19,469 nt of DNA, taken from positions 1 to 19,469 of the forward strand of contig DASXLL010000193.1 in NCBI GenBank assembly GCA_036496265.1, in the 5' to 3' direction. Within the stretch, counting starts at the first letter, position 1. Each line of letters opens with the position of its first letter. The stretch comes from CAYLLN01 sp036496265 (GTDB taxonomy: Bacteria > Planctomycetota > Planctomycetia > Pirellulales > Pirellulaceae). Below the pieces are notes generated by a model. The model had not been told where the DNA came from and ran no database searches. It worked only from the letters and a program-made list of their open reading frames with translations. The position numbers and the translations under genes are program-made. Positions 7,148 through 14,772 of this stretch are shown here, in pieces.

Positions 7148-8115
7148 CAAAAATCGCCCACCGTCTCTCCACCGGAAACCGTCATGATTCCCCGCCACGT
7201 CGGTAAATCGATGTTATTGCTCACAAAACGCACCGAGGCGTCGGCCAAGAGAACATGCACGCCACCCGCGTGCAGACTGCGACTGGCGCACGTTTCGTTG
7301 CCGGTGGCGGCGGCAGTCCAGGGGCGAAACGGATCGTTGTTCTGCACCGAGCGGCAGCCTTGGGCAGAGTTAGGACAGCGATCGGGCAGCTTGCTGTTGG
7401 GCGCGAGCTCCGCGAACAAGAATTGAAACGCTGCCTGGTCGCCCCAGATGAATCCGCGGGCGTCCTGTTCGTTCATTCCGCCGAGCGCCTCGGCGAGCGC
7501 GACCGAGTTGGATGTGCCGTCGGTGATGTCCGCGATGCGGATCGGGACGTTCGCCCCAAAAAATGCCTTGCCACCCGTCGCGAGGCGATCGTACGACATC
7601 GGCAGCACGGCGTTCGTGGTGAATCCGTGCCACACGCCGAAGTAGTTGCTGCGGTAATAGTTGATGTTCACCGTCGGCTGCGTGTATTTCGGTTTTTGAT
7701 TGTCGGTGGGGCAGCGGAGATGCGGCATGGGCGCAGTCGTGGCCGGAATGTTAGCAGTCGTCGTAAACCACGCGTTGCCTGTCGCGCCGGCGAAGTTGGT
7801 CAGATTGATCTGGCCATAGACGTTGTTCTGCTCGATGTACGGAAAGAGCAGGCAATGAAAATTCAACCGTGGCGAGGCGAAGTTCGTCGTTGTCGAGTTC
7901 CAAATTACGCCGGGCGGGAAGCAGCGGGCGGTGCCCTCATAGTTGTGCAGGGCGAGGCCGATCTGTTTGAGATTGTTCTTGCACCGCGTTCTGCGGGCGG
8001 CTTCGCGAGCACTTTGCACGGCGGGCAAAAGCAGCGCGACGAGAACGCCAATGATGGCAATCACGACCAGGAGCTCAACCAGCGTAAAGCCTTGCCGGCG
8101 CAAGGGGCGGGACAT
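7147..8115 (-). CDS. DUF1559 protein with prepilin-type N-terminus
   Basis: This 322-residue protein starts with a type IV prepilin-like signal: G9/F10 cleavage, Glu14 (the Glu5 equivalent), then a hydrophobic helix VELLVVIAIIGVLVALLLPA and AREAARRTRCKNNLKQIGLALHNYE. That sequence is diagnostic of the DUF1559 family, strongly expanded in Planctomycetota. The family's C-terminal H-X9-DG motif is present as H282...D292-A293, so the Gly is replaced by Ala. The proteins are thought to be pseudopilin-like surface or periplasmic components; function is not established. ATG 8115 is preferred over ATG 8166 because GAGG lies five bases upstream and the prepilin leader is then short and basic, as expected. 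It is translationally coupled to the lipoprotein gene. Confidence 0.93.
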   Translation of the reverse strand: MSRPLRRQGFTLVELLVVIAIIGVLVALLLPAVQSAREAARRTRCKNNLKQIGLALHNYEGTARCFPPGVIWNSTTTNFASPRLNFHCLLFPYIEQNNVYGQINLTNFAGATGNAWFTTTANIPATTAPMPHLRCPTDNQKPKYTQPTVNINYYRSNYFGVWHGFTTNAVLPMSYDRLATGGKAFFGANVPIRIADITDGTSNSVALAEALGGMNEQDARGFIWGDQAAFQFLFAELAPNSKLPDRCPNSAQGCRSVQNNDPFRPWTAAATGNETCASRSLHAGGVHVLLADASVRFVSNNIDLPTWRGIMTVSGGETVGDF

Positions 8116-8164
8116 CGGAACCTCGGCTTGCGAAGGGTGAGAGGGAAACCAGCAAGATTTCGGC

Positions 8165-8192
8165 AATATACGTCCATCGCGGTCGGCTTCAA
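8165..8192 (-). promoter_or_regulatory. Candidate promoter of DUF1559-lipoprotein pair
   Basis: On the minus strand TTGAAG (8192-8187) and TATATT (8170-8165) are separated by 16 bases, resembling sigma-70 -35 and -10 hexamers. They lie 50 bases upstream of the DUF1559 ATG. This would separate DUF1559 from the upstream MazG-like gene, which ends 125 bases away. It is a match by eye only. Confidence 0.4.
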
Positions 8193-8240
8193 ACCTTTCC
8201 CTGCAAGATATCCAAGCTCTATTACCAGAACAGGACTCCG

Positions 8241-8615
8241 TCAGGATTTGGCGTCGTCTGATGGTGGCGAGTAGCGCCCGCGACTCAAAGCCGCCGGGTA
8301 TTTGGCCGAGTTTTTGACCATCTTATCGCAAACAGCGGTGGAAAGATCGATATCGAGCTCGTTGGCCAGCGCTATCACATAGCAGAGCACATCGGCGATT
8401 TCGTCGCGGACTTCTGAGAGCTTAGCAGCGTCGTCGCCGATTTTTCGCGATTCGGCATTGTCGATCCACTGGAAATGCTCCATCAATTCGGCGGCTTCGA
8501 TCGCCAGCGACATGCTGAGATTCTTGGGCGAATGGAATTGACGCCAATCGCGCTCATCGACGAAGCGGCGAACGATATCGCGGAGGTCCGCGAGCGTGGT
8601 GGAAGAGTCGGGCAT
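8241..8615 (-). CDS. MazG-like nucleotide pyrophosphohydrolase
   Basis: This 124-residue protein is a compact all-alpha NTP pyrophosphohydrolase of the MazG/dCTPase (RS21-C6-like) type. The metal-binding signature is visible: E40-x-x-E43 in SLAIEAAELMEHFQW and E72-x-x-D75 in EVRDEIADVLCYVIALANELDID. Family members hydrolyse noncanonical or excess nucleoside triphosphates to the monophosphate and pyrophosphate, acting as house-cleaning enzymes in the cytosol. Its length is typical of single-domain members. The ATG at 8615 follows the upstream aldolase-like gene by 37 bases, most of it a gtcaga repeat, so the two could be co-transcribed. Substrate preference cannot be read from the sequence, though small members of this type often prefer dCTP. 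Confidence 0.85.
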   Translation of the reverse strand: MPDSSTTLADLRDIVRRFVDERDWRQFHSPKNLSMSLAIEAAELMEHFQWIDNAESRKIGDDAAKLSEVRDEIADVLCYVIALANELDIDLSTAVCDKMVKNSAKYPAALSRGRYSPPSDDAKS

Positions 8616-8626
8616 TGGGCGGGACC

Positions 8627-8657
8627 AGAAGTCAGAGGTCAGAAAACAGGCGTCAGA
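8627..8657. repeat. gtcaga repeat overlapping aldolase stop
   Basis: Three copies of gtcaga (8631, 8638, 8652) lie in a purine-rich stretch between two minus-strand genes. The third copy contains the stop codon of the DHDPS-like gene (8653-8655). Confidence 0.55.
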
Positions 8658-9714
8658 TGTAGAAGCTGCGGAGGGTCGCGGCGAAGGGGCCGTCTTCCAT
8701 CAGATTGAGGCTGCGGGCGAGGCGATCGCGATCGGCGGCGCGCGGAAGTTGCTGAAGAGCGGTGAGGACGCGCTCGTATTGATCCTTCTCGATTTCGCCA
8801 GTGAGAGGATGACCAAGGCCCATGAGGTATTTGGCCAGCTGCAGGTCGGCGAATTTTCTTGGGTCGTCCTGCATGGCGGCGAACAAGCTGTTGACGGCGG
8901 CTTGAGCATGCGAGACTTCATCCCAGTCGTTTTGGTTCGCTGCGGCAAGAATGTGCAGATATTGAAACACGGCGAACGACATGGGGCCGCTGGTGACGCC
9001 GCAACGCTGGCGGCCTTGCGCATCGTGCTGCGGACCTTCGCGCAGTGCCCGGGTCAGATGGGGATCCCAGCCTTGGACGATTTTCAGATGCGCGAGGCGC
9101 GGATCACTCAAAAATCGCAACGTGCTCGTGTCGTAGTCGGCTTCGGTGACCTTGATCGCCACGATTCGCTCGCCACCGGGCCCAGCCACGAGCAGGGCCG
9201 CCGCATCGGGCGCTAAGGGTAAGCCGCTGACATCGGGAATCGAGTACAGCCCGACGGCGAGACTCGCATCGGCAATTGCCTCGACCGCCGGCCGCATGTT
9301 GGCGACGACATCATCCAGCTTGGCGCCAGGCGACAGATCGTTCCCGGGCCGAACGAAAGCCGCGACATATCCGTCGTCGGCCAAAATGTTTGCCTGCCGG
9401 AAATTGATTTCCGGGCCATCCTCGGGGCGGAGCAGCGCCGTCAAAACCGTCCCGCCGCGCTTGGCCCGCGCCGCCACGCGGAACCAGTGCTCGAGCTCAT
9501 GCACAGTCCGCACGTGGCCATGTCCCGTGGAAGCACCGATCAATAGCGCCGGCGCGCCGGCCGCGGCTAGTTTTTCCAAATAGGCCACCGTGTGCCCCTC
9601 GTCGAGATTTCGCCGCGGCAAATCGCCCGTCGTCGGGTCAAAGCAAGCTACCGTGGCAGCCGGAAATGCGCTGAGCGGATCTTCGATGAGGCGGTTTGCG
9701 GCTGCGGGAACCAT
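8653..9714 (-). CDS. Dihydrodipicolinate synthase-family (DapA-like) aldolase
   Basis: This 353-residue protein fits the class I aldolase TIM-barrel family of DHDPS and N-acetylneuraminate lyase. Visible landmarks are the STGHGH loop (62-67, where DHDPS has GTTGE), the Y157 region LYSIPDVSG (corresponding to YNVPGRTG), Lys188 in ERIVAIKVTE as the likely Schiff-base lysine, and GVTSGPMSFAVF further on. Family members condense or cleave pyruvate-type substrates. The degenerate GTTGE motif argues against true lysine biosynthesis, so the substrate is unknown. ATG 9714 is chosen because the in-frame extension to 9783 runs into an intergenic inverted repeat. It lies in the infB-rbfA strand run but is separated from the preceding gene by 146 bases, so it may have its own promoter. 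Confidence 0.82.
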   Translation of the reverse strand: MVPAAANRLIEDPLSAFPAATVACFDPTTGDLPRRNLDEGHTVAYLEKLAAAGAPALLIGASTGHGHVRTVHELEHWFRVAARAKRGGTVLTALLRPEDGPEINFRQANILADDGYVAAFVRPGNDLSPGAKLDDVVANMRPAVEAIADASLAVGLYSIPDVSGLPLAPDAAALLVAGPGGERIVAIKVTEADYDTSTLRFLSDPRLAHLKIVQGWDPHLTRALREGPQHDAQGRQRCGVTSGPMSFAVFQYLHILAAANQNDWDEVSHAQAAVNSLFAAMQDDPRKFADLQLAKYLMGLGHPLTGEIEKDQYERVLTALQQLPRAADRDRLARSLNLMEDGPFAATLRSFYI

Positions 9715-9773
9715 GAATTTCGCTTTTTTTACTTTTGCCCCGGGATATGGGGTCTTCGGAAACAGAAAAAAAC

Positions 9774-9838
9774 AAGAACCCAAGAACCAAATTCCAAAAA
9801 ATCGTTGGTAACGATTGGTTCTTGGTTCTTCGGTTCTT
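9774..9838. repeat. Inverted repeat with tandem arms between two minus-strand genes
   Basis: Left arm 9774-9790 (aagaacccaagaaccaa) pairs with right arm 9815-9830 (ttggttcttggttctt). Nested inside is aatcgtt/aacgatt (9800-9806 with 9810-9816) with a three-base loop. The arms consist of repeated caagaacc units. The element lies just after the stop of the HhH-like gene and before the aldolase start, where it could act as a transcript end or processing site. Confidence 0.75.
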
Positions 9839-9860
9839 TTGATTTTTGGATTTTGAACCG

Positions 9861-10835
9861 TTACCGTGGTTTCTTCTTCGCGAGGCCCTTGGCAGTCGCA
9901 CGAGCCGGTTCGCTCAGATGTTTTTTGGGTGGCGTGGCCGCAGGCTTCTCCTTTTCTTTCGGCTGCTCTTTCGCTTTGGGCGTGGGCTTCATTTCGGCCG
10001 GGCGTGCGGCCGATTTTTCAGCTTTCTTGTCTTTAGCGGACGACCTGCCCACCGGCTTTTTCGCTTCGGCGGCGGCGGCTTTGGCTTCGGCACGGGCCTT
10101 GTCGCGGGCGACTTTAGCGGCCGCGGCATCGGCGACCGCTTGGGCTTCCAATCGCGCCTGACGGGCTGCGAGGCGGTCTTTGAAATCAGAATCGATTTCG
10201 GCCAGGATGCTCTTTACCTTGCTCGAGCCGGGTGAGGCGACCAGATCGGCGGCAAGCTGCTGCAACAGCGACCCGAATTCGACGCCTTTGTTTTTCGGAA
10301 TAGCCCGCTCCAGCCCAGGCACCTGGCCTTTGTCGGCCTCGTTGTCGCTAATGATGCCGACGGCGTGCAAAATGTCGATCGCGCCTTTGCTGATTGGAAT
10401 GCTGTGGCCGCCCAGCGCTTGTTGCGTCACATAGGAGCGGACGAACGCCGATGACCCGCTGATTTTCTCGAGGTCTTTTTCGGCTTTGCCAAGATTTTGC
10501 TTCTTCAGCCCTTCCATATCGAACGAGTACCCGCCTTCAAAGACCGATTGCAGGCTCTTTTTGACGCGCTGGGCCGCGGAAGACGCGTCGGGAATGCCGC
10601 CCATGCCCTCGGCCAGCTCCGTGACCGTCGTCACGCGGATCTCGTTCCAATCGAAGTACAGCTCTTTCAGCTTGGCGAAGGCTTCGTCTGCCACCTCGTG
10701 GCGAGCGTTTTCCAGCAAGCAGCTATAGAGCAAATGCTCCAGCGCCGTCCGCTCGGCCGGCGGCGCAATCGGCTTGTAGTGTTTTTTCAAAACTTTGTAG
10801 AGCTTGGCGATCGCGGTGCTGCGGTTGGTTGTCAT
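9861..10835 (-). CDS. Endonuclease III-like HhH-GPD fold protein, probably noncatalytic
   Basis: The product is 324 residues. Residues 30-200 can be aligned by eye with endonuclease III (Nth): ALEHLLYSCLLENARHEVADEAFAKL matches the N-terminal helices, and LEKISGSSAFVRSYVTQQALGG with SIPISKGAIDILHAVG matches the helix-hairpin-helix and following helix. The Nth catalytic Lys120 corresponds to F131 and Asp138 to S149, and there is no four-cysteine iron-sulphur cluster, so glycosylase/lyase activity is unlikely. Residues 225-324 form a Lys/Ala/Pro-rich basic tail like those of histone-H1-like proteins, suggesting nonspecific nucleic-acid binding. It starts 31 bases after rbfA and is probably co-transcribed with infB-rbfA. 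No function is known to me; nucleic-acid binding is inference. Confidence 0.7.
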   Translation of the reverse strand: MTTNRSTAIAKLYKVLKKHYKPIAPPAERTALEHLLYSCLLENARHEVADEAFAKLKELYFDWNEIRVTTVTELAEGMGGIPDASSAAQRVKKSLQSVFEGGYSFDMEGLKKQNLGKAEKDLEKISGSSAFVRSYVTQQALGGHSIPISKGAIDILHAVGIISDNEADKGQVPGLERAIPKNKGVEFGSLLQQLAADLVASPGSSKVKSILAEIDSDFKDRLAARQARLEAQAVADAAAAKVARDKARAEAKAAAAEAKKPVGRSSAKDKKAEKSAARPAEMKPTPKAKEQPKEKEKPAATPPKKHLSEPARATAKGLAKKKPR

Positions 10836-10850
10836 TGGGTGCGAATACAG

Positions 10851-10880
10851 TGGCAGTTGGCGGGAGTTAGTTGTCAGTTG
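10851..10880. repeat. cagttg repeat encoding the RbfA C-terminal tail
   Basis: Degenerate cagttg/agttag/gttgtcagttg units span the gap after rbfA and its last codons. The rbfA stop (10867-10869) and the residues STDN are inside it. The pattern matches the other gene-end repeats in this window. Confidence 0.5.
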
Positions 10881-11259
10881 AATCAGCAGACTGTTCGTCT
10901 TCCGGCTCTTCGTGCGCCGTTGGCGGCAAAACTTCTCGCAGAATTCTGTTCACTTCGAGCGAATGCTTTACACCTTGGTCGAGAACGAACGTCAGTCGCG
11001 GCGTATAGCGGGATTCGATGCGCTCGGTGATTTTCTTTTGCAAAAAGCCAGCGGCGTTTTGCAGGCCCGATAAGCCCAGATGCTGTTCCTTGTCGCTGCC
11101 CATGATCGAGACAAAGACCTTGGCCGATTTCATGTCGGGCAAAACTTCGACGCCGACGACCGTCACGTTTTTCACGCGCGGATCGCGCAGCTCCGTCAAA
11201 ATCGCCATGCTGACGACGCTGCGGATGGCTTCGGCGGCCTTGAGGAGTCGTCGCGACAT
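10867..11259 (-). CDS. rbfA: Ribosome-binding factor A
   Basis: This 130-residue protein is the small KH-like RbfA that binds the 30S subunit during late 16S rRNA maturation. The family pattern is clear: MSRRLLKAAEAIRSVVSMAI, LRDPRVKNVTVVGVEVLPDMKSAKVFVSI, and near the end the FVLDQGVKHSLEVNRILREV segment. The length is typical for RbfA. The acidic tail (EEPEDEQSADSTDN) is disordered and its end is encoded by a repeat. The start is three bases after the infB stop, so the two are translationally coupled, matching the widely conserved infB-rbfA order. Confidence 0.95.
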   Translation of the reverse strand: MSRRLLKAAEAIRSVVSMAILTELRDPRVKNVTVVGVEVLPDMKSAKVFVSIMGSDKEQHLGLSGLQNAAGFLQKKITERIESRYTPRLTFVLDQGVKHSLEVNRILREVLPPTAHEEPEDEQSADSTDN

Positions 11260-11262
11260 TCG

Positions 11263-14190
11263 CTACAGCGTCCTCGCAAATTCCTCGATCTTGTACGCGT
11301 CGAGCACGTCGCCTTCTTTGATGTCGTTGAAGTTGGCGAGCTTGATGCCGCATTCCATGCCGCGCGCGACTTCCTTCACGTCGTCCTTGTCGCGGCGGAG
11401 CGACTCCATCGCGTAATCGCCGATCGTGCGGCTATCGCGATTGACGCGAATGCGGCAGCCGCGTTCGATCGAGCCGCGAATGACCTGGCAGCCGGCGACG
11501 GCGCCGACACGGCTGATCGTGAAGACCTGCTTCACGAGCGCCGCGCCCATCTCGATGACCCGCTCTTCGGGCTTCAGCTTGCCTTCGACCATCGCTTTGA
11601 TGTCGTCGGTCAGCTTATAGATGATGTCATAGCGGCGGACTTCGACGCCCCTCGCCTCCGCCAAAGCGCGAGCCGCTTCGTCGGGAATCACATTGAAGCC
11701 GACCACGACCGCATTCGAGGCATGCGCGAGCGTCACATCGGCGACCGTGACGCCGCCGACGGTGGCCTGCAGCACTTTGACCTTCACTTCGGGATGATCG
11801 AATTTGGCCAGCTCTTTCTGGATCGCTTCGATCGAGCCGCGAACGTCGGCGCGAATGATCAGATTGAGCGTGGCGACGTCGGCTTCCTGACCAAGGCTGC
11901 CTTCTGACAACTTGCGCTGGAAATCTTCGAAGGAGACCTTCGGGCTGATGCCGGCGAGCGTTTGCTCGCGGCTTTCCAACTGCCGCTCGCTGGCCAGTTC
12001 GCGGGCTTCCGCCACGTCTTCCAGCACATAGAACTTGTCGCCGGCTTGCGGCGCCTCGTCGAGACCGGTCACGTTGACCGGAGTGCTTGGGCCAGCTTCC
12101 TTCAGCTTTTGCCTGGGCCGGAGCGTGTCGAACAGGGCCTTCACGCGGCCATAGCCGGCGCCGCAAACGATCACGTCGCCTTCTTTGAGCGTGCCGTCCT
12201 GCACCATCAGCTTGGCAATCACGCCGCGACCGGGTTCTTGCTCGGCCTCGAGGCACATGCCCTTCGCTGGCTTCTCTGGATTGGCCTTGTATTCATGTAA
12301 CTCGGCCGTGACGAGCAGCGTTTCGAGCAGCGTGTCGATGCCTTTGCCCGTCGCAGCGCTGGTGCGGACAACTTCGACATCGCCGCCCCACTCGCTGGGC
12401 AGCAAGCCGGCCGTCGAAAGTTGCGTCAACACTTTTTGCTCGTCAGCCGCGGGCAAATCCATTTTGTTCATCGCCACGACGATCGGCACGCCGGCCGCTT
12501 TCACGTGGCTAATGGCCTCTTCCGTCTGCGGCATCACGCCGTCGTCGGCCGCGACAACGAGCACGGCGATGTCGGTGACATTCGCGCCGCGAGCCCGCAT
12601 CTCGGTGAATGCTTCGTGGCCCGGCGTGTCGACGAACGACACGTGGCGGCCGTCCTTGGTCTTGATCAGATACGCGCGAATGTGCTGTGTGATGCCGCCC
12701 GCTTCGCCAGCGACGACATTCGTGCCAATGATCTTGTCCAGCAGCGAAGTTTTGCCGTGATCGACGTGGCCAAGCACGGTGACGATCGGCGGCCGAGGCT
12801 GCAAGTTGGCGGGGTCTTCTTCCTGACCGTTGAAACGGGCCAGCAGCTTGTCTTCGAGCGTCTGTGCGGCCTTGAACTCGATTTCGACACCGACCTCCGA
12901 CGCGATCGTTTCCACATATTCATCGGGAATGACGGCGTTGATATTGGCCATGATGCCGAGGCCCATGAGAGCCTTGATAACCGAGCCTGCGCCAACGCCG
13001 GTCGCCTCACTGAACGAACGCACGGTGGCCGGTAGCTCGAGCTCGACCTTGCCCTTGCGCGGCGCGGCGGTGCTGCCATGCGACTTGCTGCGGGTGAGCG
13101 TTCGCTTGCGACGAACGGTGACGCCTTCGTCATCGTCCGCCTTAACCTTGCGACCCTTGTTGCGATCAGCACGGACTGAGGCCATATCCGCCAGCCCCTT
13201 GCCGCGCATCTCCTCTTCGTCGCCGCGACCTTTCTTCTTGCCCTTACCTGCCAGCGGACCGCCACCACGAGCGTCCACTCCGCTTGAGACGCCAAGTTTT
13301 TTGTCTGTGTCCTTCTGCTTCCGATCGCGATCGACCTTTTCGGCCAGCGCTTGCAGCGGCGCCGCACGGCTCGTCGCCGATTTGCCTTTCAGAACATCAG
13401 TCGGCAGCTTCAAAATCGGCTTTTGGACTTTCTCCTCACTACCCTTCGGGCCAACCGTCGGCTGCTTGACCTCCGGCATCGCGGCGAAACGCATGCCCGG
13501 CCCGCGGCGATCCGGTCCGCGGGGCGCGCCGCCGTCTTGGTCTTTCTTGCGCGCTTCGACGGCTGGCCGCTTGTTCTTGGCATCCAAAACGCGGATGTTG
13601 CTCGAGCGACGGCCAAACATGGATTCGCCACGCACGGGCGCGGGTTCACCGGCGCTCGGGGCGGAGACCTGCGTGTGAGCGGCATGTCTCGCCACGGTCG
13701 GCGGTGCAATCGGCAGGCGCGACGGCATAGGCGGCGCAGAAGGCGCTTCATTTTCCTTCGGCGGTAATTCGACGGTCGCGGCCTTGGCTGAAACCGTCGG
13801 CGGCGCCGGTTCGGCGGCAACGGCTGGCTTCGGCGGGGGCGCTGGCGGCGCGACAGTTGCCGGAGGCGCGGTCGTAGTAACGGACGGCGACGCGGGTGCA
13901 ACGCGACTGCGAATCGGCGCGGTTCGAGACGGCGGAGGGGGCGGCAAAGTCGCCGTGGCGGAAACCGGTGAAGAAAGAACCGCCTTGGTATCGACCAGCG
14001 GCGCGGGACCACTCGGTTTCATCTTCGTGGCGGACGCATCCATCCACGTTTTGAGCTTGGCTATCTCATCATCTTCCAGACTAGCTAGCGCGGAGCCTTT
14101 TCCGGGGATGCCTGCCTTGTTGCAGAACTCCACGAGCTCCTTGCTATCAATCTTCAGGTCTTTTGCGAGCGCGTAAATCCGAATGGGCAC
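11263..14190 (-). CDS. infB: Translation initiation factor IF-2
   Basis: The product is 975 residues. The N-terminal IF2_N motif is at 1-50 (PIRIYALAKDLKIDSKELVEFCNKAG). A long Ala/Pro- then Lys/Arg-rich disordered region runs to about 370, followed by a second IF2_N-like domain (ATVRSFSEATGVGAGSVIKALMGLG). The GTPase domain has GHVDHGKT (474-481), GGITQH (498-503), DTPGH (521-525) and NKMD (575-578), and domains II-IV follow. IF-2 is the GTPase that brings initiator tRNA to the 30S subunit and promotes subunit joining. The GTG at 14190 is chosen because AGGAGG lies five bases upstream and the family N-terminus starts there; the in-frame extension to 14307 has no support. nusA and rimP, often upstream of infB, are absent here. 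Confidence 0.97.
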   Translation of the reverse strand: MPIRIYALAKDLKIDSKELVEFCNKAGIPGKGSALASLEDDEIAKLKTWMDASATKMKPSGPAPLVDTKAVLSSPVSATATLPPPPPSRTAPIRSRVAPASPSVTTTAPPATVAPPAPPPKPAVAAEPAPPTVSAKAATVELPPKENEAPSAPPMPSRLPIAPPTVARHAAHTQVSAPSAGEPAPVRGESMFGRRSSNIRVLDAKNKRPAVEARKKDQDGGAPRGPDRRGPGMRFAAMPEVKQPTVGPKGSEEKVQKPILKLPTDVLKGKSATSRAAPLQALAEKVDRDRKQKDTDKKLGVSSGVDARGGGPLAGKGKKKGRGDEEEMRGKGLADMASVRADRNKGRKVKADDDEGVTVRRKRTLTRSKSHGSTAAPRKGKVELELPATVRSFSEATGVGAGSVIKALMGLGIMANINAVIPDEYVETIASEVGVEIEFKAAQTLEDKLLARFNGQEEDPANLQPRPPIVTVLGHVDHGKTSLLDKIIGTNVVAGEAGGITQHIRAYLIKTKDGRHVSFVDTPGHEAFTEMRARGANVTDIAVLVVAADDGVMPQTEEAISHVKAAGVPIVVAMNKMDLPAADEQKVLTQLSTAGLLPSEWGGDVEVVRTSAATGKGIDTLLETLLVTAELHEYKANPEKPAKGMCLEAEQEPGRGVIAKLMVQDGTLKEGDVIVCGAGYGRVKALFDTLRPRQKLKEAGPSTPVNVTGLDEAPQAGDKFYVLEDVAEARELASERQLESREQTLAGISPKVSFEDFQRKLSEGSLGQEADVATLNLIIRADVRGSIEAIQKELAKFDHPEVKVKVLQATVGGVTVADVTLAHASNAVVVGFNVIPDEAARALAEARGVEVRRYDIIYKLTDDIKAMVEGKLKPEERVIEMGAALVKQVFTISRVGAVAGCQVIRGSIERGCRIRVNRDSRTIGDYAMESLRRDKDDVKEVARGMECGIKLANFNDIKEGDVLDAYKIEEFARTL

Positions 14191-14772
14191 ATCGCCCTCC
14201 TGTTTCGCACGATTGCGGGCCTTGTCAATTGCTGGCCTTGTGAATCGCGCGACGTGGTCCAATGCTATTTCATGGTCGCTTCTCCTGTGCTTTTCTCGTC
14301 CCTGCAACCTTCTGGGACGACAAGCGAACTCCCGAACTGCGGATCGCGGGCTGGTTTCGCGCTGCCGCTGCTCAACCGCATCGCAGTTCGCAAATCACCG
14401 CAGCAACGGCGAAACGGCAGTTCCAGCCGGACGACGCGCCGCCTTCGGCCAACGTCGCGACCTCACATCCCGTTCCGCCACAGCCGCAATCCGATGACAG
14501 CACGGCGCACCGGCCAAGCGTCATCCCTTGGGAGTAACGGATAAGTGTACCGGACGAAGGGGTGCAATGCCAATTGGGGGAACGGTTTACGCGGCGGCGA
14601 TTTGCGGCAACGGAAGTGCGGCTAGTGGCTGTAAATCGCAAATTGGGCAAAATGAGTCGTCTCTCGTCGGTGCCAAATACGCGTTTGGCCCAACGCTTGC
14701 GAAAGCCAGCGGCACTCGCCGGGGCGACGGAGGCGCACGGCTGACGACCCTAACGATTTATCTCTTTCCTTT
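14191..14772. other. Gene-free divergent region, infB leader
   Basis: These 582 bases lie between divergent infB and the MscS-like gene. I see no convincing gene: open frames on both strands lack recognisable domains and good start signals. On the infB side there is a 7-bp hairpin tcgtccc/gggacga (14296-14302 with 14314-14320) and a 9-bp inverted repeat cgaactgcg/cgcagttcg (14333-14341 with 14382-14390). A minimal frame ATG-AAA-TAG (14273-14265) has AGGAG eight bases upstream. On the MscS side nothing specific was recognised. Confidence 0.6.
14544..14573 (-). promoter_or_regulatory. Candidate infB promoter
   Basis: On the minus strand TTGGCA (14573-14568) and TACACT (14549-14544) are spaced by 18 bases, resembling -35 and -10 elements. 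Transcription would start near 14537, giving an infB leader of about 350 nt. This is found by eye and not tested; a site nearer the gene cannot be excluded. Confidence 0.35.

Noticed and set aside
7255..8274. Plus-strand open frame of 339 codons
   Set aside because: It lies antisense to DUF1559 and carries no domain; the minus-strand protein is an unmistakable family member.
8627..8657. CRISPR-like spacing of gtcaga copies
   Set aside because: Units are too short and irregularly spaced, with no spacers; it is a simple degenerate repeat.
9715..9783. N-terminal extension of the DHDPS-like protein
   Set aside because: It reaches into the intergenic inverted repeat and adds residues not expected in the family.
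11080..11907. Plus-strand open frame of 275 codons rich in Asp, Ala and His
   Set aside because: It is antisense to infB and rbfA; the composition reflects the complementary strand of GC-rich coding sequence.
12830..13678. Plus-strand open frame of 282 codons, Ser/Pro/Arg-rich
   Set aside because: It is antisense to the disordered region and GTPase start of infB, with no recognisable domain.
14191..14307. Extended infB start at TTG 14307
   Set aside because: A strong AGGAGG directly precedes GTG 14190, where the conserved IF2_N motif begins.
14372..14525. Minus-strand 50-codon Cys-rich frame in the infB leader
   Set aside because: The start context is only weakly favourable and the composition looks like noncoding GC-rich sequence; comparative data would be needed.
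14262..14537. Plus-strand frame of 91 codons in the infB-MscS gap
   Set aside because: No ribosome binding site, no domain, and it overlaps the predicted infB leader. It could be real but nothing supports it.
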